Positions 44,817 to 54,224 are shown, counted from the first letter of the stretch. The stretch is 64,000 bases of DNA from Bradyrhizobium sp. 170 (GCF_023101085.1 NZ_CP064703.1:558001-622000); one strand, 5' to 3'. The notes: generated from the letters alone by a model not told the origin. Numbers and translations: made by a program.

Positions 44817-45923
44817 GTGCCGTTCACGCTCCCGCCCGACGCCAACGGAATTCTGCCCGACCGCATGATCGCGGCGATGGCGGATGCGGGCCTGATCCTG
44901 CCGGAATATCCCTTTGTCGAAAGCCAGATCCAGCCGGCGAGCCTCGACTTGCGGCTGGGCGATATCGCCTACCGGGTGCGCGCGAGTTTTCTGCCCGGTC
45001 CCGGCTCAACTGTCGCCGAGCGCATCGACGAGTTGAAGCTGCACGAAATCGACCTCTCCGACGGCGCGGTGCTGGAGACCAACTGCGTCTACATCGTGCC
45101 GCTGCTGGAGAGCCTGGCGCTGCCGCCGTCGATCGTAGCGGCCGCCAATCCAAAGAGCTCGACCGGGCGGCTCGACGTCTTCACCCGTGTGATCGCCGAC
45201 GGCACGCGACGGTTCGACATGATCGGCGCCGGCTATCACGGCCCGCTCTATGCCGAGATCAGCCCGAAGACGTTTCCGGTGCTGCTGCGCGAGGGCTCTC
45301 GGCTCTCTCAAGTGCGCTTCCGCACCGGCGACGCCATCCTCAACGCCGACGAACTCGACGCACTGCATGGCGCGGAGCGGCTGGTCGATATCGACGACGC
45401 AGATTTGGCCAATGGCGTGGCGCTATCAGTCGATCTCTCCGGCGAAAATACATCAGGCTTCGTCGGCTACCGCGCCAAGCGCCACACCGGCGTGGTCGAT
45501 ATCGACCGCCGCAGCGGCTATGCCGTCGACGAATTCTGGGAGCCGATCCCGGCCCGCCCGGACGGCAGCCTGATCCTCGATCCCGGCGAGTTCTATATCC
45601 TGGCATCGAAGGAAGCCGTGCAGGTGCCGCCGGATTACGCCGCGGAAATGGTGCCGTTCGATCCGCTGGTCGGCGAATTCCGGGTGCATTACGCGGGATT
45701 CTTCGATCCCGGCTTCGGCTATGCCGGCGCCGGCGGGCAGGGCGCGCGCGCGGTGCTCGAAGTGCGCTCGCGCGAGGTGCCGTTCATTCTCGAGCACGGC
45801 CAGATCGTCGGCCGTCTGGTCTACGAGAAAATGCTGTCGCGCCCCGACGCCATGTACGGCCAGCGCATCGGCTCGAACTACCAGGCGCAGGGGTTGAAGC
45901 TCTCCAAGCATTTCCGGGTCTAG
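44817..45923 (+). CDS. dcd: 2'-deoxycytidine 5'-triphosphate deaminase, double-length form
   Basis: A 368-residue deaminase that converts dCTP to dUTP for thymidylate synthesis. It is about twice the length of E. coli Dcd. It keeps the SSTGRLDVFTR motif near 110, where the usual family has SSLARLG-like sequence, and has two Dcd/dUTPase-like cores: one with ESQIQPASLDLRLGD near 35, the second after about residue 200. The GTG at 44817 is preceded by GAGG; a TTG at 44793 is the alternative. Confidence 0.88.
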   Translation: MPFTLPPDANGILPDRMIAAMADAGLILPEYPFVESQIQPASLDLRLGDIAYRVRASFLPGPGSTVAERIDELKLHEIDLSDGAVLETNCVYIVPLLESLALPPSIVAAANPKSSTGRLDVFTRVIADGTRRFDMIGAGYHGPLYAEISPKTFPVLLREGSRLSQVRFRTGDAILNADELDALHGAERLVDIDDADLANGVALSVDLSGENTSGFVGYRAKRHTGVVDIDRRSGYAVDEFWEPIPARPDGSLILDPGEFYILASKEAVQVPPDYAAEMVPFDPLVGEFRVHYAGFFDPGFGYAGAGGQGARAVLEVRSREVPFILEHGQIVGRLVYEKMLSRPDAMYGQRIGSNYQAQGLKLSKHFRV

Positions 45924-45924
45924 C

Positions 45925-46036
45925 GTCGACAATTGCGAGCGAAGCGAAGCAATCCATATCTCCGCTTGCCGAGAGATGGATTGCTTCGTCGCTACGCTCT
46001 TGCGCAAACGCTTCGCGTTTGTCGCAGGCAATGACG
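45925..46036. repeat. Long palindromic repeat, CGTCATTGCGAG family
   Basis: The element has AGCAATCCAT/ATGGATTGCT stems and a tail TTGCGCAAACGCTTCGCGTT followed by TGTCGCAGGCAATGACGG. That tail is identical over about 39 bases to the end of the copy at 49080-49286. Confidence 0.82.
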
Positions 46037-46047
46037 GTAGTTGCCAG

Positions 46048-47397
46048 TCACCGCGATGCCGATTTCGCCGCCGGCGTCACGCGCCAGATCGTGTTGCCGA
46101 CGTCGTCGGCGACCAAGAGCGCGCCCTGTTTGTCGAGCCGCACGCCGACGGGGCGGCCCTGCGCCTCGCCCTTGTCGTTGAGGAAACCGGTCAGCACGTC
46201 CTGCGGCGCGCCCGAGGGCTTGCCGTCCTTGAAGGGAACGAAGATCACCTTGTAGCCAGCGCGCGGTTTGCGATTCCACGAGCCGTGCTGGCCTATGAAC
46301 GCGCCACCTGCCATTTCCTGCGGAAACAGATTGCCGGTGTTGAACGCCAGCCCGAGCGAGGCGGTATGCGCGCCGAGCGCATAATCCGGGGCCATCGCCT
46401 TCTGCACCAGGTCGGGCCGTCGCGGCTCGACGCGCGTGTCGACGCGGTCTCCGAAATAGCTATATGGCCAGCCGTAGAACGCGCCATCCTTCACCGACGT
46501 CATGTAGTCGGGCACAAGATCATTGCCGAGTTCGTCGCGCTCGTTGACGACGACCCAGAGCTCGCCGGTTTTCGGATTCCATGCCGGGCCGTTCGGATTG
46601 CGCAGGCCCGAGGCGAACACGCGCCATTGGCCGCTGGCACGGTCGACTTCCAGAACCGCCGCGCGGTCCTTCTCGGCGTCGATGCCGTTCTCGCCAATAT
46701 TGCTGTTGGAGCCGACCGTCGCATACAGCTTCGTGCCGTCCGGGCTGGCGGCGAGATCCTTGGTCCAATGGTGATTGATCGGGCCCGCAGGCAAGTCCGC
46801 CAGCTTGACGCCGGGTGCGCTGATTTTGGTGTCTCCGGTCGAGTAAGGAAATTTCACGATCGCGTCAGCATTGGCGACGTAGAAATCTTCGCCGACCAGC
46901 GCCATACCGAATGGCGAGTTCAGGTTGCTGATGAAGGTGCTTCTCGTCTCGGCAACGCCATCGCCATCGGCGTCACGCAACAGCGTGATGCGATTGGCGC
47001 TCGGAACTCCTGCACCCGCCCGGTTCTGCGCCAACCCGTAGATGAAGCTCTTGATGCTGAAGCCACGGTCCGGCTTCGGCGGTGCGTTGCTCTCGGCGAC
47101 CAGCACGTCGCCGTTCGGCAGCACATAGACCGTGCGCGGATGGTCGAGCCCGGTCGCGAAAGCACTGACCGTCATGCCATTGGCGGCGGTCGGCTTGGCG
47201 CCATCGGGCCAACGGTTGACCGAGGCGATATCGACCGTCGGGATCCACGAATGTTCCGGCGGCGGCAGGGTTGGCGAAGGACCATACGTCTGCGCCACGG
47301 TCGCGGTGTCAGTCGCGGTATCCTTGGGATCGTTGCAGGCGGCCAGCGGCAGCGCCAGCGCGCCAACGCTCAGGGCCAGGAGGAGGTGCTTGCGCAT
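46048..47397 (-). CDS. PQQ-type soluble sugar dehydrogenase-like lipoprotein
   Basis: A 449-residue protein of the sorbosone/aldose sugar dehydrogenase beta-propeller family. A lipobox LAAC near residue 20 marks lipid attachment. Typical motifs are [20 protein letters not shown] near 78-97, DADGDGVAE near 138 and [12 protein letters not shown] near 252, then [16 protein letters not shown] near 375. Such proteins bind PQQ and calcium and oxidise sugars in the periplasm. The ATG at 47395-47397 is followed by a clear signal peptide; the longer upstream frame is not credible. Confidence 0.88.
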   Translation of the reverse strand: MRKHLLLALSVGALALPLAACNDPKDTATDTATVAQTYGPSPTLPPPEHSWIPTVDIASVNRWPDGAKPTAANGMTVSAFATGLDHPRTVYVLPNGDVLVAESNAPPKPDRGFSIKSFIYGLAQNRAGAGVPSANRITLLRDADGDGVAETRSTFISNLNSPFGMALVGEDFYVANADAIVKFPYSTGDTKISAPGVKLADLPAGPINHHWTKDLAASPDGTKLYATVGSNSNIGENGIDAEKDRAAVLEVDRASGQWRVFASGLRNPNGPAWNPKTGELWVVVNERDELGNDLVPDYMTSVKDGAFYGWPYSYFGDRVDTRVEPRRPDLVQKAMAPDYALGAHTASLGLAFNTGNLFPQEMAGGAFIGQHGSWNRKPRAGYKVIFVPFKDGKPSGAPQDVLTGFLNDKGEAQGRPVGVRLDKQGALLVADDVGNTIWRVTPAAKSASR

Positions 47398-47638
47398 GAC
47401 GGGTTTCCCTAAGGGAGTCGCCTTACCAATGCGATGCGGGCCTAAACGTTCGTGGGGGCGGCATGAATTCCCCGTGAAATGGCGGCTTGGGCGCGCCTCG
47501 CGCTCAAGTGGAGGGCAAAGCACGCCCCTGCAGCACAATCCCGCAGGCCCCCATTGCGCCCGGCGCACGTGGAATCATCCCCCGCCGTGCTAGGAAAACA
47601 GCGCGCCGTGGAACCAAATCCGCGCGCGGGGAGCAGAA

Positions 47639-49078
47639 ATGTCCGATATCGGCGTTGCCGAAATTCCCGTCGACGAGAAGGAGCGCCCGCTTCCGCCGCC
47701 GGAAGCGCCGGTGAAGAATGCGCTGATCGACGGCCCGATCCTGCGCACGCTCTTGTGGCTGGCCTGGCCGAACGTGATCGCGCTGACCGCCGGCACCTGT
47801 GTCGTAATCGCCGAGACCTCCTATATCGGCCGGCTGGGCGTGGAATCGCTGGCCGCGATGGCGCTGGTGTTTCCAATCGTGATCCTGACCATGACCATGT
47901 CGGGCGGCGCCATGGGCGGTGGCGTGGCCTCGGCGATTGCGCGTGCGCTTGGCGCCGGCGATATCGAACGCGCTTCGACATTGGCCGCGCATGCGCTCCT
48001 GATCGGCCTCTGCTTTGGCCTGACCTTCATGCTGGGCATGCTGATCTTCGGCCCCGCGCTGCTCGAACTGCTCGGCGGCCGCGGCAATGTGCTGACGCAG
48101 GCGGTTGCCTATACGCAAATTTTCTTCGGCGGCGCCGTGGTGCCGTGGCTGATGAATACGATGTCCGGCATTTTGCGCGGCACCGGCAACATGAAGCTGC
48201 CGTCGTTAATGATGCTCTCGTCGGCCGTCTGCCAGATCATTCTCGGCGGCACGCTAGGCTTGGGCCTCGGCCCGATCCCGCAATTCGGCATGCGCGGCGT
48301 CGCGGCGGGCTCACTGATCGCCTACCTGATCAGCATCTCCGTGATGTCCTGGTATCTGTTTTCCGGCCGCGCGCGCGTTATTCCGAAAATCCGCGGCCTT
48401 CGCATTCGCATGCCGATGTTCATCGACATCCTGAAGGTCGGCGCCATCTCCTGCTTCTCGCCGCTGCAGTCGGTGCTGACCATCAGCATCTTCACCCACA
48501 TGCTGGCGAGTTTCGGCACCGAAATCCTCGCCGGTTACGGCATCGGCGCGCGGCTCGAATTCATGCTGACGTCGATCTCATTTGCGGTTGGCATCGCCTC
48601 GGTGCCGATGGTCGGCATGGCGGTCGGTGCGCAGCGCATCGCGCGGGCCCGCAGAATCTGCTGGATCGCGGGGGTCGTCGCATTCGTCTCGGTCGGTGCG
48701 GTTGCGAGTGTCATTGCTGTATTCCCCGACATCTGGGTCAATCTCTTCACCGACGATGCGAGCGTGCGCGCCGCCAGCCGGCAGTATTTGTCCACGGCGG
48801 CGCCGATGTATGCTTTCATCGGCCTTGCCACGACGTGCTATTTTTCATCGCAAGGCGCGGCTAAAATGATCGGTCCGGTGCTGGCGCAGACCGCGCGGTT
48901 GCTGTTTATCGGCACCGGCGGCTGGTGGCTGTCCACGCACAATGCGACCGCACAGGACTTCTTCAAGCTGGCGGCGGCCTCGATGGTGTTGCTCGGTGTG
49001 CTGTCGTGCGTCAGCGTGATGCTGACCCGTTGGGGGCCGAAGCAGCCTGTGCCCGTGGTGAAGCCGGCGCTGTCTTGA
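47639..49078 (+). CDS. MATE-family multidrug/toxin exporter
   Basis: A 479-residue inner-membrane transporter with twelve predicted spans in two repeats. Typical sequences are LAWPNVIALTAGTCVVIAETSYIGRLG near 41-67 and a second-half RLEFMLTSISFAVGIASVPMVG near 305. MATE proteins export cationic compounds in exchange for protons or sodium. The start follows GGGGAG by 7 bases. It diverges from the sugar dehydrogenase. Confidence 0.92.
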   Translation: MSDIGVAEIPVDEKERPLPPPEAPVKNALIDGPILRTLLWLAWPNVIALTAGTCVVIAETSYIGRLGVESLAAMALVFPIVILTMTMSGGAMGGGVASAIARALGAGDIERASTLAAHALLIGLCFGLTFMLGMLIFGPALLELLGGRGNVLTQAVAYTQIFFGGAVVPWLMNTMSGILRGTGNMKLPSLMMLSSAVCQIILGGTLGLGLGPIPQFGMRGVAAGSLIAYLISISVMSWYLFSGRARVIPKIRGLRIRMPMFIDILKVGAISCFSPLQSVLTISIFTHMLASFGTEILAGYGIGARLEFMLTSISFAVGIASVPMVGMAVGAQRIARARRICWIAGVVAFVSVGAVASVIAVFPDIWVNLFTDDASVRAASRQYLSTAAPMYAFIGLATTCYFSSQGAAKMIGPVLAQTARLLFIGTGGWWLSTHNATAQDFFKLAAASMVLLGVLSCVSVMLTRWGPKQPVPVVKPALS

Positions 49079-49079
49079 T

Positions 49080-49286
49080 CGTCATTGCGAGCCAACGGGT
49101 CACGCGAATGCGCGCCCGGCGACGAGCGCAATGCGCTCGCACAGTGATGACAGGCTCCGCGATGCAATCCATCTCACCGCTTGCTGAGGCATGGATTGCT
49201 TCCGCCTTCGCTCTTCGAGCTACGGCGGACAAGTCGTCGCTTCGCTACCTTGCGCAAACGCTTCGCGTTTGTCGCAGGCAATGACG
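49080..49286. repeat. Long composite palindromic repeat, CGTCATTGCGAG family
   Basis: A 207-base element that starts CGTCATTGCGAGCCAACGGG and ends GCAGGCAATGACGG, with TGCAATCCAT/ATGGATTGCT inside and additional inserted segments. It is longer than its relatives. The last 39 bases match the copy at 45925-46036. Confidence 0.8.
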
Positions 49287-49293
49287 GAAATGA

Positions 49294-49785
49294 TTATCGC
49301 CGCGTGCGTCGCCGGCCGTGACGGCCGCCGCTGACATTGGCCATGCGCATCAGTTGCGGAACCATGCTCATCAGCTCGCCGCCGCCACCGCCGCCGAGCA
49401 TGCCCATGAAGTCGCCGCCGCCAAGGCCGCCGATGTTCATGCCACCGGTGCTCACGCCGTAACCCTCGGGCACATAGCCGCCGCTATAACCGCCGCCGAT
49501 GCCGGTTGGAATTCCGCCGCCCATCATGCCGCCAAGACCGTTAAGACCACTACCGCCGCCGCCTTCCATCATGCGGCTCATCATCGGGCCCATGGTCTGC
49601 ATCATCATGGCGAAGCGGCGCTTGCCCATCTTCGCCTTCATCATTTCAAGCATCGGCGCCATCTGCGTCATCATGTCTTGGCCGCCGCCCCCACCGCCGA
49701 ACTGCGCCTTTGCCGGCATCGCGGTCAGGGTGAACAGCAAAAGCAGCGTGGCTGCGTGGCAGACAACCTTGTCAGCTCCAGTCAT
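49294..49785 (-). CDS. Secreted Gly/Met-rich low-complexity protein
   Basis: A 163-residue protein. A signal peptide (to about residue 27, AKAQ) is followed by runs of glycine and methionine: GGGGGGQDMMTQMAPMLEMM, then MMMQTMGPMMSRMM, and a C-terminal GGLGGGDFMGMLGGGGGGEL. It ends in a basic tail of arginines. No family is recognised. Such methionine density in an exported protein may bind copper or scavenge oxidants. The start ATG at 49783-49785 gives the signal peptide; the longer frame does not. Confidence 0.7.
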   Translation of the reverse strand: MTGADKVVCHAATLLLLFTLTAMPAKAQFGGGGGGQDMMTQMAPMLEMMKAKMGKRRFAMMMQTMGPMMSRMMEGGGGSGLNGLGGMMGGGIPTGIGGGYSGGYVPEGYGVSTGGMNIGGLGGGDFMGMLGGGGGGELMSMVPQLMRMANVSGGRHGRRRTRR

Positions 49786-49882
49786 GGTTCGACTCCTCAT
49801 GCGCGGGCGGCCGCGGGCGCGGCGCCATTCAGACGCACGCGCCGAGGCTAGGAGCGGGCAGGGAACCGATCTGTGCGAAAGA

Positions 49883-50413
49883 TCACGCCTGCCTGCGACG
49901 CGCGGTGAACTCGGTGACGACACGCCAAGTTGCGCCTGCATCCGCCGAGACTTCGCCGCGCCACAGGAACGCGTCGGCAGTAATGTCTCTAAAACTCCAC
50001 CGCGCCAGTTGGCCGTCCGGCCGCGTGCCCAACTGTACGATGTCAGAGCCTTCCGCCCGGCCGATCATCTGCAGGAAATTCCGCGTGACCGGGTCGGTCC
50101 ACTGAATCCGCCAGGCGTCGATATCGGGATCGTAGACCCGCAGCGTGGTGCCGTACGAGCTGAAATTGGCCGCGGCGTCGCCGTGCCGCAGTTCGCCGCG
50201 TGGCGGCACGATCCAGACATCCTGGATCGCGCGCCCCTCCAGCGCCCAGCCAAAATGCCATTCGCCGGCGCGGCGCCGCTCCGTGCCATCTTCGGAAAAT
50301 TGCCTGACATCGAGATCCCAGGAGCCGACGAAACGACCGTAGAGATCCATCTTGCCGGCGCGGTCGGCCGAGGGGCCGTCCGCGCCGAGGGCGTCGAGAA
50401 ACGCGGACATCAT
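49883..50413 (-). CDS. Conserved hypothetical protein (DUF1579-like beta-barrel)
   Basis: A 176-residue soluble protein. The pattern FVGSWDLDVRQF near 26, WHFGWALEGRAIQDVW near 50-65 and FRDITADAFLWRGE near 145 resembles lipocalin/DUF1579-like proteins with unknown ligand. The ATG overlaps the stop of the upstream SRPBCC gene, so the two are translationally coupled. Confidence 0.7.
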   Translation of the reverse strand: MMSAFLDALGADGPSADRAGKMDLYGRFVGSWDLDVRQFSEDGTERRRAGEWHFGWALEGRAIQDVWIVPPRGELRHGDAAANFSSYGTTLRVYDPDIDAWRIQWTDPVTRNFLQMIGRAEGSDIVQLGTRPDGQLARWSFRDITADAFLWRGEVSADAGATWRVVTEFTARRRQA

Positions 50414-50811
50414 GCGGCACTGCGTCCCAATGCCTTCTGCATGGCGAGGAGGCCCAGATCCATCTGCGCATCCATGTAGGGCGCGATCTCGTTCGGCAGC
50501 ACGTCGGCGATCCACACGAAGCGGGTGCGGCCATCACTCTCGGCGAACACCTGTGCCGAGGCGCTGTGCTGCTTGATACGTTCGCTGACGATGGCATAGA
50601 CCAGCCGGCGCTTCTTGTCGTCGCAATCGACCAGGATTTCGCGCGCCACCGTGCCATTTGCGAATGTGACGATGCGCGCGTCGCCGTCGAGCCTGGTGTC
50701 GGTCACGAAGCCGGGCACCAGCCGCGTATGCAGCGCGCCGAAATCGCGCAGCGCGTCCCAGACGTGGTCGGGGGATGCGTCGATGAGGATTTCTTTGTGG
50801 ATGGAAGCCAT
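50410..50811 (-). CDS. SRPBCC (START/Bet v1-like) family protein
   Basis: A 133-residue protein of the polyketide-cyclase/dehydrase (SRPBCC) fold: SIHKEILIDASPDHVWDALRDFGALHTRL opens it (residues 3-31), and the usual long C-terminal helix follows. The family binds hydrophobic ligands. It is cotranscribed with the following DUF1579-like gene. Confidence 0.85.
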   Translation of the reverse strand: MASIHKEILIDASPDHVWDALRDFGALHTRLVPGFVTDTRLDGDARIVTFANGTVAREILVDCDDKKRRLVYAIVSERIKQHSASAQVFAESDGRTRFVWIADVLPNEIAPYMDAQMDLGLLAMQKALGRSAA

Positions 50812-50836
50812 GGTCTTTCCTTTGTCGTTCTGATCA

Positions 50837-50929
50837 GTAGGGTGGGCAAAGGCGCGCTTGCGCCGTGCTCACCCTCCAACCGAGATTGCTATTTTGAATG
50901 GTGGGCACGCTTCGCTTTGCCCACCCTAC
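50837..50929. repeat. Palindromic repeat, GTAGGGTGGGCAAAG family
   Basis: GTAGGGTGGGCAAAGGCGCG on the left is matched by GCTTTGCCCACCCTAC on the right. 93 bases, between two minus-strand genes. Confidence 0.88.
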
Positions 50930-50946
50930 GGTTTCGTGCATCGGCA

Positions 50947-51306
50947 TTACGTGCAAACCGCCTCGACATTGTTGCCGTCGGGGTCGATCAGGAACGCCGC
51001 AAAGTAGGTCGGGCTGTAATCCGCCCGCGGCCCGGCGCCGCCATTGTCGCGGCCGCCGGCTTTCAGGCCTTCGGCATGGAATTGCTTGATAGCCGCGTGA
51101 TCCTTGGCGCGGAACGCGACATGCGCCGCTGACCCCGCCGATCCCTTGTGCAGATGCAGCCAGAGCGCCGGTTCGCCTTTGGGACCGAAGCCCGCGCCGG
51201 AATCGTCGCGCGAGCACAGCACGAAACCTAAGGGCGCGAGTGCTGCCGTATAGAAGCGCACACTGGCGTCGAGATTTCCGACGCGTAATCCGATGTGGTC
51301 GTACAT
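50947..51306 (-). CDS. VOC-family (glyoxalase-like) protein
   Basis: A 119-residue protein with one VOC domain. It opens MYDHIGLRVGNLDASVRFY with the metal histidine H4, has LWLHLHKG near 48, AAHVAFRAKDHAAIKQF near 60-76 and the closing FLIDPDGNNVEAV with its acidic ligand. Members include lactoylglutathione lyase-like and resistance proteins; the substrate is unknown. It follows the AraC regulator on the same strand. Confidence 0.85.
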   Translation of the reverse strand: MYDHIGLRVGNLDASVRFYTAALAPLGFVLCSRDDSGAGFGPKGEPALWLHLHKGSAGSAAHVAFRAKDHAAIKQFHAEGLKAGGRDNGGAGPRADYSPTYFAAFLIDPDGNNVEAVCT

Positions 51307-51356
51307 GAGTTTCTCCAGTCATAAGCGCGAAGTCGCGCGGCCTGGAGAAAGCCTAG

Positions 51357-52196
51357 CTAGTGGAGGGCCAGCCGTTCTTGGAAAATCTTGCGCTTGCCGC
51401 GGGAGGCCTGGCGGAACTTCAGCGGCGAGGCGCCGGCGGCGCGGCCAAACGTGCGCACGAAATTGGACAAGTCCGCGAAGCCGACGTCATAGGCGATATC
51501 GGTGACTGGGCTGTCGTCGTCGGCCAGTCGCCGCGCGGCATGGCGCAGCCGCGAGCGCACCAGATATTGGTGCGGGGTGACGCCGAGCGCTTGCGAGAAC
51601 AGCCGCAGGAAGTGGAACGGGCTGATCCCGGCCTGGGCGGCGGCATCTTCCAGATTGATCTGGTGGTGCGAGTTTGCATCGATCCACAGCGCGGTCTCTA
51701 CCGCGCGGCGGCGATCGCGCGCAGCATCAGGGCCGGATTTGCGCGGCGTGCCGGACACCACCTCAACAAAACGGCTCGCCAGCACCTGGCCGATCTCGTC
51801 GAGACCGATATCGCTGCTGCCATCTGCTGCCGATTGCGCCAGTTCCCCGAGCACCACCAGTTCCGGCAGCGGCGGCACGGCGCCGACCTGCCAGGGGGTC
51901 TGGCTGTCGCCGATCGCTTCCACCAGTTCGGGAGCGATGAAGAACGACAGGCACTCGTCGCCGCAGACGTGCTCGTGGGTGCAGGTATATTCATCGCCGG
52001 GATGGCCGATCAGCACCGATCCCGCCACCAGTTCGCTGAACGTGCCCCGGCAGTGCAGGCCGAAACTGCCCTTGCGCACATAGGAAATCGAGTGGCCGCG
52101 ATGCTGTTCCGCGAACGGCCGGTCGCCGGGGCCCGCGCTGCAGCGAAAGTCGGACACGGATATGGATTTGCGTTCGATGAGCGTGGTCGCGATCAT
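51357..52196 (-). CDS. AraC-family transcriptional regulator
   Basis: A 279-residue regulator. The N-terminal cupin-like domain (about 10-130) has a cysteine/histidine-rich segment, C72-x-H74-x-H76-x-C78-x3-C82, that could bind a metal or sense redox or alkylation. The AraC double helix-turn-helix (about 175-270) has [16 protein letters not shown] and [26 protein letters not shown]. It follows the methyltransferase gene by 9 bases and precedes the VOC gene, so the three may form one unit. Confidence 0.88.
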   Translation of the reverse strand: MIATTLIERKSISVSDFRCSAGPGDRPFAEQHRGHSISYVRKGSFGLHCRGTFSELVAGSVLIGHPGDEYTCTHEHVCGDECLSFFIAPELVEAIGDSQTPWQVGAVPPLPELVVLGELAQSAADGSSDIGLDEIGQVLASRFVEVVSGTPRKSGPDAARDRRRAVETALWIDANSHHQINLEDAAAQAGISPFHFLRLFSQALGVTPHQYLVRSRLRHAARRLADDDSPVTDIAYDVGFADLSNFVRTFGRAAGASPLKFRQASRGKRKIFQERLALH

Positions 52197-52205
52197 CCCG
52201 CAGAT

Positions 52206-52784
52206 CTAGTTATGGGCCCGTGGCGGCGCAACGGGCATCAGCACGTCGAACAGCGTTTTGCTCTCGGTAGGGCTGGTGCCCTCGATCGACAGCAGCCGGC
52301 GCTTGGAGATCGCTCCGCCATTCGGCGAGATCTTGTCGGCATAGTTGCCCGCCTCGAGCACGCGATGGCAGGGCACGATGATCATGAAGGGGTTGCGGCC
52401 GATCGCCTGCGCCACCGAATAGACCGCGCCGGATGCGCGCAAGGCCGAGGCTATTTCCGCATAGGTCCGGGTCTCCCCGCGCGGGATCGAGCGCGCATAG
52501 GCATAGACGCGCTGGTTGAAGGCGGGAATGCCGGTCATATCCAGCGCGACCTCGGCGAAATCGCATACGGCCCCGCGCAGCAGGGCGGTGATGCCTTCGA
52601 TTGCAGCCTGGACATTTTGGGGAGGGCGAAGTTCGCGGGCATCCGGATAGAGCTGATAAAGGCGCCGCCGCGTATCGAGCTCGCGTACTTCAGGAAGCTG
52701 CACGCCGATAATGCCCGACGGGCCCCACGCGATGCCGCAGCGGCCGATCCCCGAATCGAAAATAGTGTAGCCACGCCCCGTCAT
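52206..52784 (-). CDS. ogt: Methylated-DNA--protein-cysteine methyltransferase
   Basis: A 192-residue O6-alkylguanine-DNA alkyltransferase. The active-site motif is IVPCHRVLEAGNYADK, with the acceptor cysteine near 145, preceded by the helix-turn-helix RTYAEIASALRASGAVYSVAQAIGRNP. It repairs O6-methylguanine in a suicide reaction. I take the ATG at 52782-52784 after GGTGG; a frame 17 codons longer is possible. Followed closely by an AraC regulator, a possible split equivalent of Ada. Confidence 0.9.
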   Translation of the reverse strand: MTGRGYTIFDSGIGRCGIAWGPSGIIGVQLPEVRELDTRRRLYQLYPDARELRPPQNVQAAIEGITALLRGAVCDFAEVALDMTGIPAFNQRVYAYARSIPRGETRTYAEIASALRASGAVYSVAQAIGRNPFMIIVPCHRVLEAGNYADKISPNGGAISKRRLLSIEGTSPTESKTLFDVLMPVAPPRAHN

Positions 52785-52927
52785 ATGCCACCAAGCCCCC
52801 GGCGCGGATGATAGCACCGGCGTGACGAAGCGCATCTGGAATTTTTGGAAAGTTAACAGTGACGCGGGACGGACAACGGAACAGCTTGGCGGATCGAGCG
52901 AGGTCGGCTAATCATGGGGCGCGACCC

Positions 52928-53001
52928 GCGGGCGTAGTTCAATGGTAGAACGGCAGCTTCCCAAGCTGCATACGAGGGTTCGATTCCCTTCGCCCGCTCC
53001 A
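52928..53001 (+). tRNA. tRNA-Gly (anticodon CCC)
   Basis: A complete cloverleaf: acceptor GCGGGCG/CGCCCGC, D-stem GTTC/GAAC, anticodon stem GCAGC/GCTGC with loop TTCCCAA, and T-arm AGGGTTCGATTCCCT. The anticodon is CCC, reading GGG. The terminal CCA is encoded (52999-53001). Confidence 0.96.
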
Positions 53002-53009
53002 ACAATTGC

Positions 53010-53078
53010 GTAGGGTGGATTGGCCGAAGGCGTAATCCACCGAAACACAACCGTGGCGGATTACGCCTTCGGCTAGTC
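53010..53078. repeat. Palindromic repeat, GTAGGGTGGATT type
   Basis: GATTGGCCGAAGGCGTAATCCACC and GGCGGATTACGCCTTCGGCTA form the arms (cited as 53018-53041 and 53056-53076). The right end has lost the matching CACCCTAC. It lies directly after tRNA-Gly and may terminate it. Confidence 0.7.
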
Positions 53079-53123
53079 GGCCTTTTTTCGACGATCGCTA
53101 ATCAAATTATATTGGAGGAGGTT

Positions 53124-53351
53124 ATGAGGGCGTTACTGGGAGTTCTATTTCTTGTAGTTGCACCGGTAGTCAGTCATGCAGCCTGTGACGGGCCTATTGG
53201 AACGCGGCCGACGAAGCGCGGCGGAACGATGCAGGTATGCCTAGAGCCTAAATACTCGACTTGTATTGCTAACAATCGCAAGGGCGGCTGGAGCGGACAA
53301 GAAGCGAAAGCGCGATGCGATCAGCTTAAAGCCGCTGGCAAAGTCTCGTAG
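53124..53351 (+). CDS. Small secreted protein of 75 residues
   Basis: The N-terminus is a signal peptide (about 1-20, ending SHA). The mature part of about 55 residues is basic with four cysteines (CDGP, QVCLEP, STCIAN, ARCDQ), probably two disulfides. The start ATG follows GGAGGAGG. No family is recognised. Composition is more AT-rich than most of the window. Confidence 0.7.
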   Translation: MRALLGVLFLVVAPVVSHAACDGPIGTRPTKRGGTMQVCLEPKYSTCIANNRKGGWSGQEAKARCDQLKAAGKVS

Positions 53352-53773
53352 CTAATACGTCGCGAAATGCGCCTCACACTCGTGCCTGTGTTTCAACGTT
53401 CACTTCGCCGGCGGCCTATACAGATCCCGCCGATGGGGACCGGTCGGCCCTCGCTTGCGCCTGTGCGCCAATCGCAAATGTAAACGTGATTGCGACGATG
53501 AGTGCAGTCGGCGTTTCAGCTTCCCCCGTGTTTCTACGGTTGATATCTCGCACGACGGTAAACCGGCGCGCCTGACGAAGAACGCCGAGAGCTTCTTCGC
53601 TGCAGTGGCAGGACCTTCGACGTCGTTCCGCACGAACAGGAAAGCAACAGTCTTGTCTGAAAAAGCTAGCCGCTCAGAAAATGGGCTCCCATTTTTTTTG
53701 GAATATGGCCTCCTTAGTTGCCGGAGAGTTCGTGTGATTCGCGAATTGATGACAGTCCAGAATGGAGGCTGCC
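53352..53773. other. Intergenic stretch without a supported gene
   Basis: 422 bases with no frame that I can support. A 124-codon open frame (53455-53829) has no ribosome site and overlaps a better gene. The stretch is uneven in composition, with an AT-rich patch near 53690-53710. Confidence 0.5.
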
Positions 53774-54133
53774 ATGTTCGGTCGCGTACTAACGATGTTC
53801 GGTATTCTTCTGGTGTCTTTTCGTGCTGACGCTCACGATGCGTCGATGCCGCACCACGAGTGGTTCAACAGACAGGAAATGAACCCTGCCGCCCAACACC
53901 GGCTCGGTGTTCCATGGAAATCGTGTTGCGACAACGGCGATGTATTCAAAACACGCTTCCGCGTCGCAGACGACCATTCGGACCAGTGGCAATACCTCAA
54001 AGACGGCCAATGGAAAGTCATCCCACCCGACATCATCAAGTCTGAAGACACGCCAGATCATTTGCCCGTGCTGTTCATAAACAGGCGCACGGGGGACGAG
54101 CTCTGTTTCTTCGTGCCGAAGGGTGGATTGTGA
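53774..54133 (+). CDS. Small secreted protein of 119 residues
   Basis: A signal peptide (about 1-20, ending ADAH or similar) is followed by a soluble domain with PHHEWFNRQEMNPAAQHRLG, a vicinal WKSCCDNGD pair near 50 and a closing INRRTGDELCFFVPKGG. I do not recognise a named family. The ATG at 53774 lies five bases after GGAGG. It lies between tRNA-Gly and the tmRNA in a region that looks accessory. Confidence 0.72.
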   Translation: MFGRVLTMFGILLVSFRADAHDASMPHHEWFNRQEMNPAAQHRLGVPWKSCCDNGDVFKTRFRVADDHSDQWQYLKDGQWKVIPPDIIKSEDTPDHLPVLFINRRTGDELCFFVPKGGL

Positions 54134-54224
54134 CACTTCAGGCCTGTCGCCAGCTCGACCCGTCGACTTTGCGCAACACCGGCCTATCTTTCGCTTTCGA
54201 TCACGCGTAGGGTCGCTTCGTCGC

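Noticed and set aside
53455..53829. 124-codon frame in the gap after tRNA-Gly
   Set aside because: No ribosome site, odd composition, and it overlaps the better-supported 53774 gene in another frame.
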